In this document: positions 28,433 through 29,681 of the stretch, in pieces | Position numbering within the stretch: the stretch's first letter is position 1 | How the letters are laid out: the number at the start of each line of letters is the position of its first letter | DNA from: Porphyromonadaceae bacterium UBA4262 | Lineage (GTDB): Bacteria > Bacteroidota > Bacteroidia > Bacteroidales > Muribaculaceae | NCBI GenBank assembly: GCA_002396085.1 | Contig: DGWI01000046.1 | Span: 1 to 29,681, forward strand | DNA: 29,681 bases | Direction: 5' to 3' | Notes under the pieces: generated by a model | What the model saw: the letters and a program-made list of their open reading frames with translations, nothing else | Databases searched by the model: none | What the model was told of the DNA's origin: nothing | Position numbers and translations under genes: made by a program

Positions 28433-28460
28433 AATTCTCAATTCACAATTCTCAATTCTC
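28433..28460. repeat. Heptad array (AATTCTC type) overlapping the gmd stop codon
   Basis: AATTCTC, AATTCAC, AATTCTC and AATTCTC in register, followed by AATTAAT. The TGA stop of gmd (28461-28459 on the minus strand) uses bases of the last unit. Confidence 0.75.
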
Positions 28461-29520
28461 AATTAATCATCAGGTCATGCTCCACCATCAATCGCACCAA
28501 CTGGTCGAAGCTGGTCTTCCTCGGGTTCCAGCCCAGTTTCTCCTTGGCCTTGGTGGGGTCGCCCAGCAGTTGCTCGACCTCGGCAGGGCGGAAATACTTC
28601 GGGTCAACTTCCACCAGTACTTTCCCGGTCGCTTTGTCCACGCCTTGCTCGGCCAGACCTTCACCGCGCCATTCCAGTTCAATGCCGGCGTAGTGGAACG
28701 CAAGCGTGCAGAACTCACGCACTGTGTGGTACTCGCCCGTGGCAATCACATAGTCATCGGGCTCGGGCTGTTGCATGATCAGCCACATGCACTCCACGTA
28801 GTCACGGGCATAACCCCAGTCGCGTCGTGCATTCAGGTTTCCCAGGTAGAGTTTGTCCTGCTTGCCGTGGGCAATGCGGGCTGCAGCCATGGTGATCTTG
28901 CGGGTCACAAAGGTCTCGCCGCGGCGTTCGCTCTCATGATTAAACAGGATACCGTTCACGCAGTACATTCCATAACTCTCGCGGTAGTTCTTCATGATCC
29001 AGAAGGCATACATCTTGGCAACCGCGTATGGACTGCGGGGGTAAAATGGAGTGGTCTCGCTTTGGGGCACCTCCTGCACCTTGCCATACAGTTCGCTCGT
29101 GCTGGCCTGATATATCTTCGTCACGTCAGCACGTCCAGCAATGCGCACGCTCTCAATCAAGCGCAATGTGCCGGTAGCGTCCACATCGGCAGTATACTCC
29201 GGCACGTCAAACGACACCTTCACATGGCTTTGGGCTGCCAGATTGTATATCTCGTCGGGTTTGATTTTCTCTATGATGCGTATCAGGCTGCTCGAGTCGG
29301 TCATGTCGGCATAGTGCAATTCAACAAGGCGTTTCTGCTTCATGTCACGCACCCATTCGTCAAGATACAGATGCTCGATGCGACCCGTGTTGAAACTGCT
29401 GCTGCGCCGCAGCGTGCCATGCACCTCATAGCCTTTCTCCAGCAAGAATTCGGCCAGATAACTGCCGTCTTGCCCCGTGATGCCCGTGATCAGGGCCACC
29501 TTTTGATTATTCTCGTTCAT
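28459..29520 (-). CDS. gmd: GDP-mannose 4,6-dehydratase
   Basis: I chose the ATG at 29520 (MNENNQKVALITGITGQDGSY, 353 residues) over 29544, because family members begin just before the KVALITGITGQDG strand and the promoter lies at 29541-29573. Features are: the NADP-binding GITGQDGSYLAE, LRRSSSFNTGRIEHLY, NLAAQSHVKVSFDVPEYTA, ASTSELYGKVQE, and catalytic Tyr165/Lys169 in SPYAVAKMYAFW. Also present is FNHESERRGETFVTRKIT, the GMD signature. It makes GDP-4-keto-6-deoxy-D-mannose, the first committed step to GDP-L-fucose (and GDP-rhamnose or perosamine). fcl follows, so fucose is the likely end product. Confidence 0.97.
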   Translation of the reverse strand: MNENNQKVALITGITGQDGSYLAEFLLEKGYEVHGTLRRSSSFNTGRIEHLYLDEWVRDMKQKRLVELHYADMTDSSSLIRIIEKIKPDEIYNLAAQSHVKVSFDVPEYTADVDATGTLRLIESVRIAGRADVTKIYQASTSELYGKVQEVPQSETTPFYPRSPYAVAKMYAFWIMKNYRESYGMYCVNGILFNHESERRGETFVTRKITMAAARIAHGKQDKLYLGNLNARRDWGYARDYVECMWLIMQQPEPDDYVIATGEYHTVREFCTLAFHYAGIELEWRGEGLAEQGVDKATGKVLVEVDPKYFRPAEVEQLLGDPTKAKEKLGWNPRKTSFDQLVRLMVEHDLMIN

Positions 29521-29540
29521 TGTTCTTCGGTTTTTATCCC

Positions 29541-29573
29541 GCAAAGTTAATGCTTTTTTTTCATTCAGTCAAA
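29541..29573 (-). promoter_or_regulatory. Bacteroidota-type promoter for gmd-fcl
   Basis: On the minus strand TTTG (29573-29570) and TAACTTTGC (29549-29541), with 20 nt between them, match the consensus. Transcription would start about 15 nt before the ATG at 29520, supporting that start. Confidence 0.78.
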
Positions 29574-29596
29574 AAATCCCTCCATTCCCCATTCTG

Positions 29597-29638
29597 AATT
29601 TTCAATTTTCAATTCTCAATTCTCAATTTTCAATTCTC
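29597..29638. repeat. Heptad array (AATTYTC type) upstream of gmd
   Basis: Six 7-mers in register: AATTTTC, AATTTTC, AATTCTC, AATTCTC, AATTTTC and AATTCTC, then AATTCTA. It lies upstream of the gmd promoter, close to the window edge. No gene is seen in 29574-29681. Confidence 0.8.
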
Positions 29639-29681
29639 AATTCTATATATAAATAGGGTGTAAGGTTCGTATGAAAAATTT

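Noticed and set aside
28477..29550. 357-codon plus-strand frame opposite gmd
   Set aside because: Shadow of a highly conserved gene with recognisable catalytic residues.

Overview
The window looks like a chromosomal segment of a Bacteroidota bacterium, most likely order Bacteroidales. The reasons are: promoter-like TTTG / TAnnTTTG pairs at the standard ~20 nt spacing; secreted proteins with type IX-secretion-like C-termini; a C10 (streptopain-type) protease; a DPP IV-type S9 peptidase; OMP_b-brl_2-type barrels paired with small lipoproteins; the Bacteroides-type long GDP-L-fucose synthase; and almost no Shine-Dalgarno sequences. Genus cannot be fixed from the sequence alone. No rRNA, tRNA, transposase, integrase or CRISPR array was seen.

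Layout. (1) 1-5959, minus strand, AT-richer than the rest: a tightly packed surface-glycan operon. In transcription order it holds a HEPN-like motif protein, a small lipoprotein, a half-length Kdo-transferase-like protein, an LpxL/HtrB-type acyltransferase, a Stealth phosphotransferase, a GT92-like glycosyltransferase and a second Stealth protein. After a 225 bp gap comes a GT2 glycosyltransferase that runs off the left edge. (2) 6057-8133: two tandemly duplicated outer-membrane barrels, each followed by a related hairpin, behind a lipocalin-like lipoprotein. (3) 8213-9199: a TolB-like beta-propeller. (4) 9200-9885: a 686 bp gene-poor region with phased decamers, paired palindromes and a heptad repeat. 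(5) 9886-13579: a C10 protease gene followed 6 bp later by an AraC-family regulator, and a short YdeI-like protein. (6) 13854-16757, plus strand: a membrane protein with a winged-helix regulator, a secreted protein, a DNPH1-like nucleotide hydrolase and a small basic secreted protein. (7) 17100-19657: a DPP IV-type peptidase behind a 23-unit heptad array, then a short exported protein. (8) 19669-21349, minus: a bitopic lipoprotein, a Q/P-repeat tail-anchored protein and a Fur-family regulator. (9) 21468-23751, plus: an OprP-like porin and a Gate-domain membrane protein separated by a second heptad array. (10) 23819-27218: a type IX-like secreted protein, a secreted protein with a basic Thr/Arg/Asn tail, and an OMP/lipoprotein pair. 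(11) 27294-29520, minus: gmd and fcl, the two-step route from GDP-mannose to GDP-L-fucose, which could feed surface glycan synthesis such as that at the left end.

The most unusual structural signal is a family of short intergenic arrays with strict 7-bp periodicity and a shared pattern close to A-R/A-Y-T-N-N-N. They sit exactly at gene borders. They supply, or share bases with, the stop codons of four unrelated genes (YdeI-like, fcl, gmd, porin) and occupy the probable 5' leader of the DPP IV gene. The most unusual protein signals are the N-terminally missing, active-site-altered Kdo-transferase-like gene inside the Stealth operon, the HEPN-like gene at the head of that operon, and the Q/P-repeat protein with a Cys-motif, hydrophobic and basic tail.
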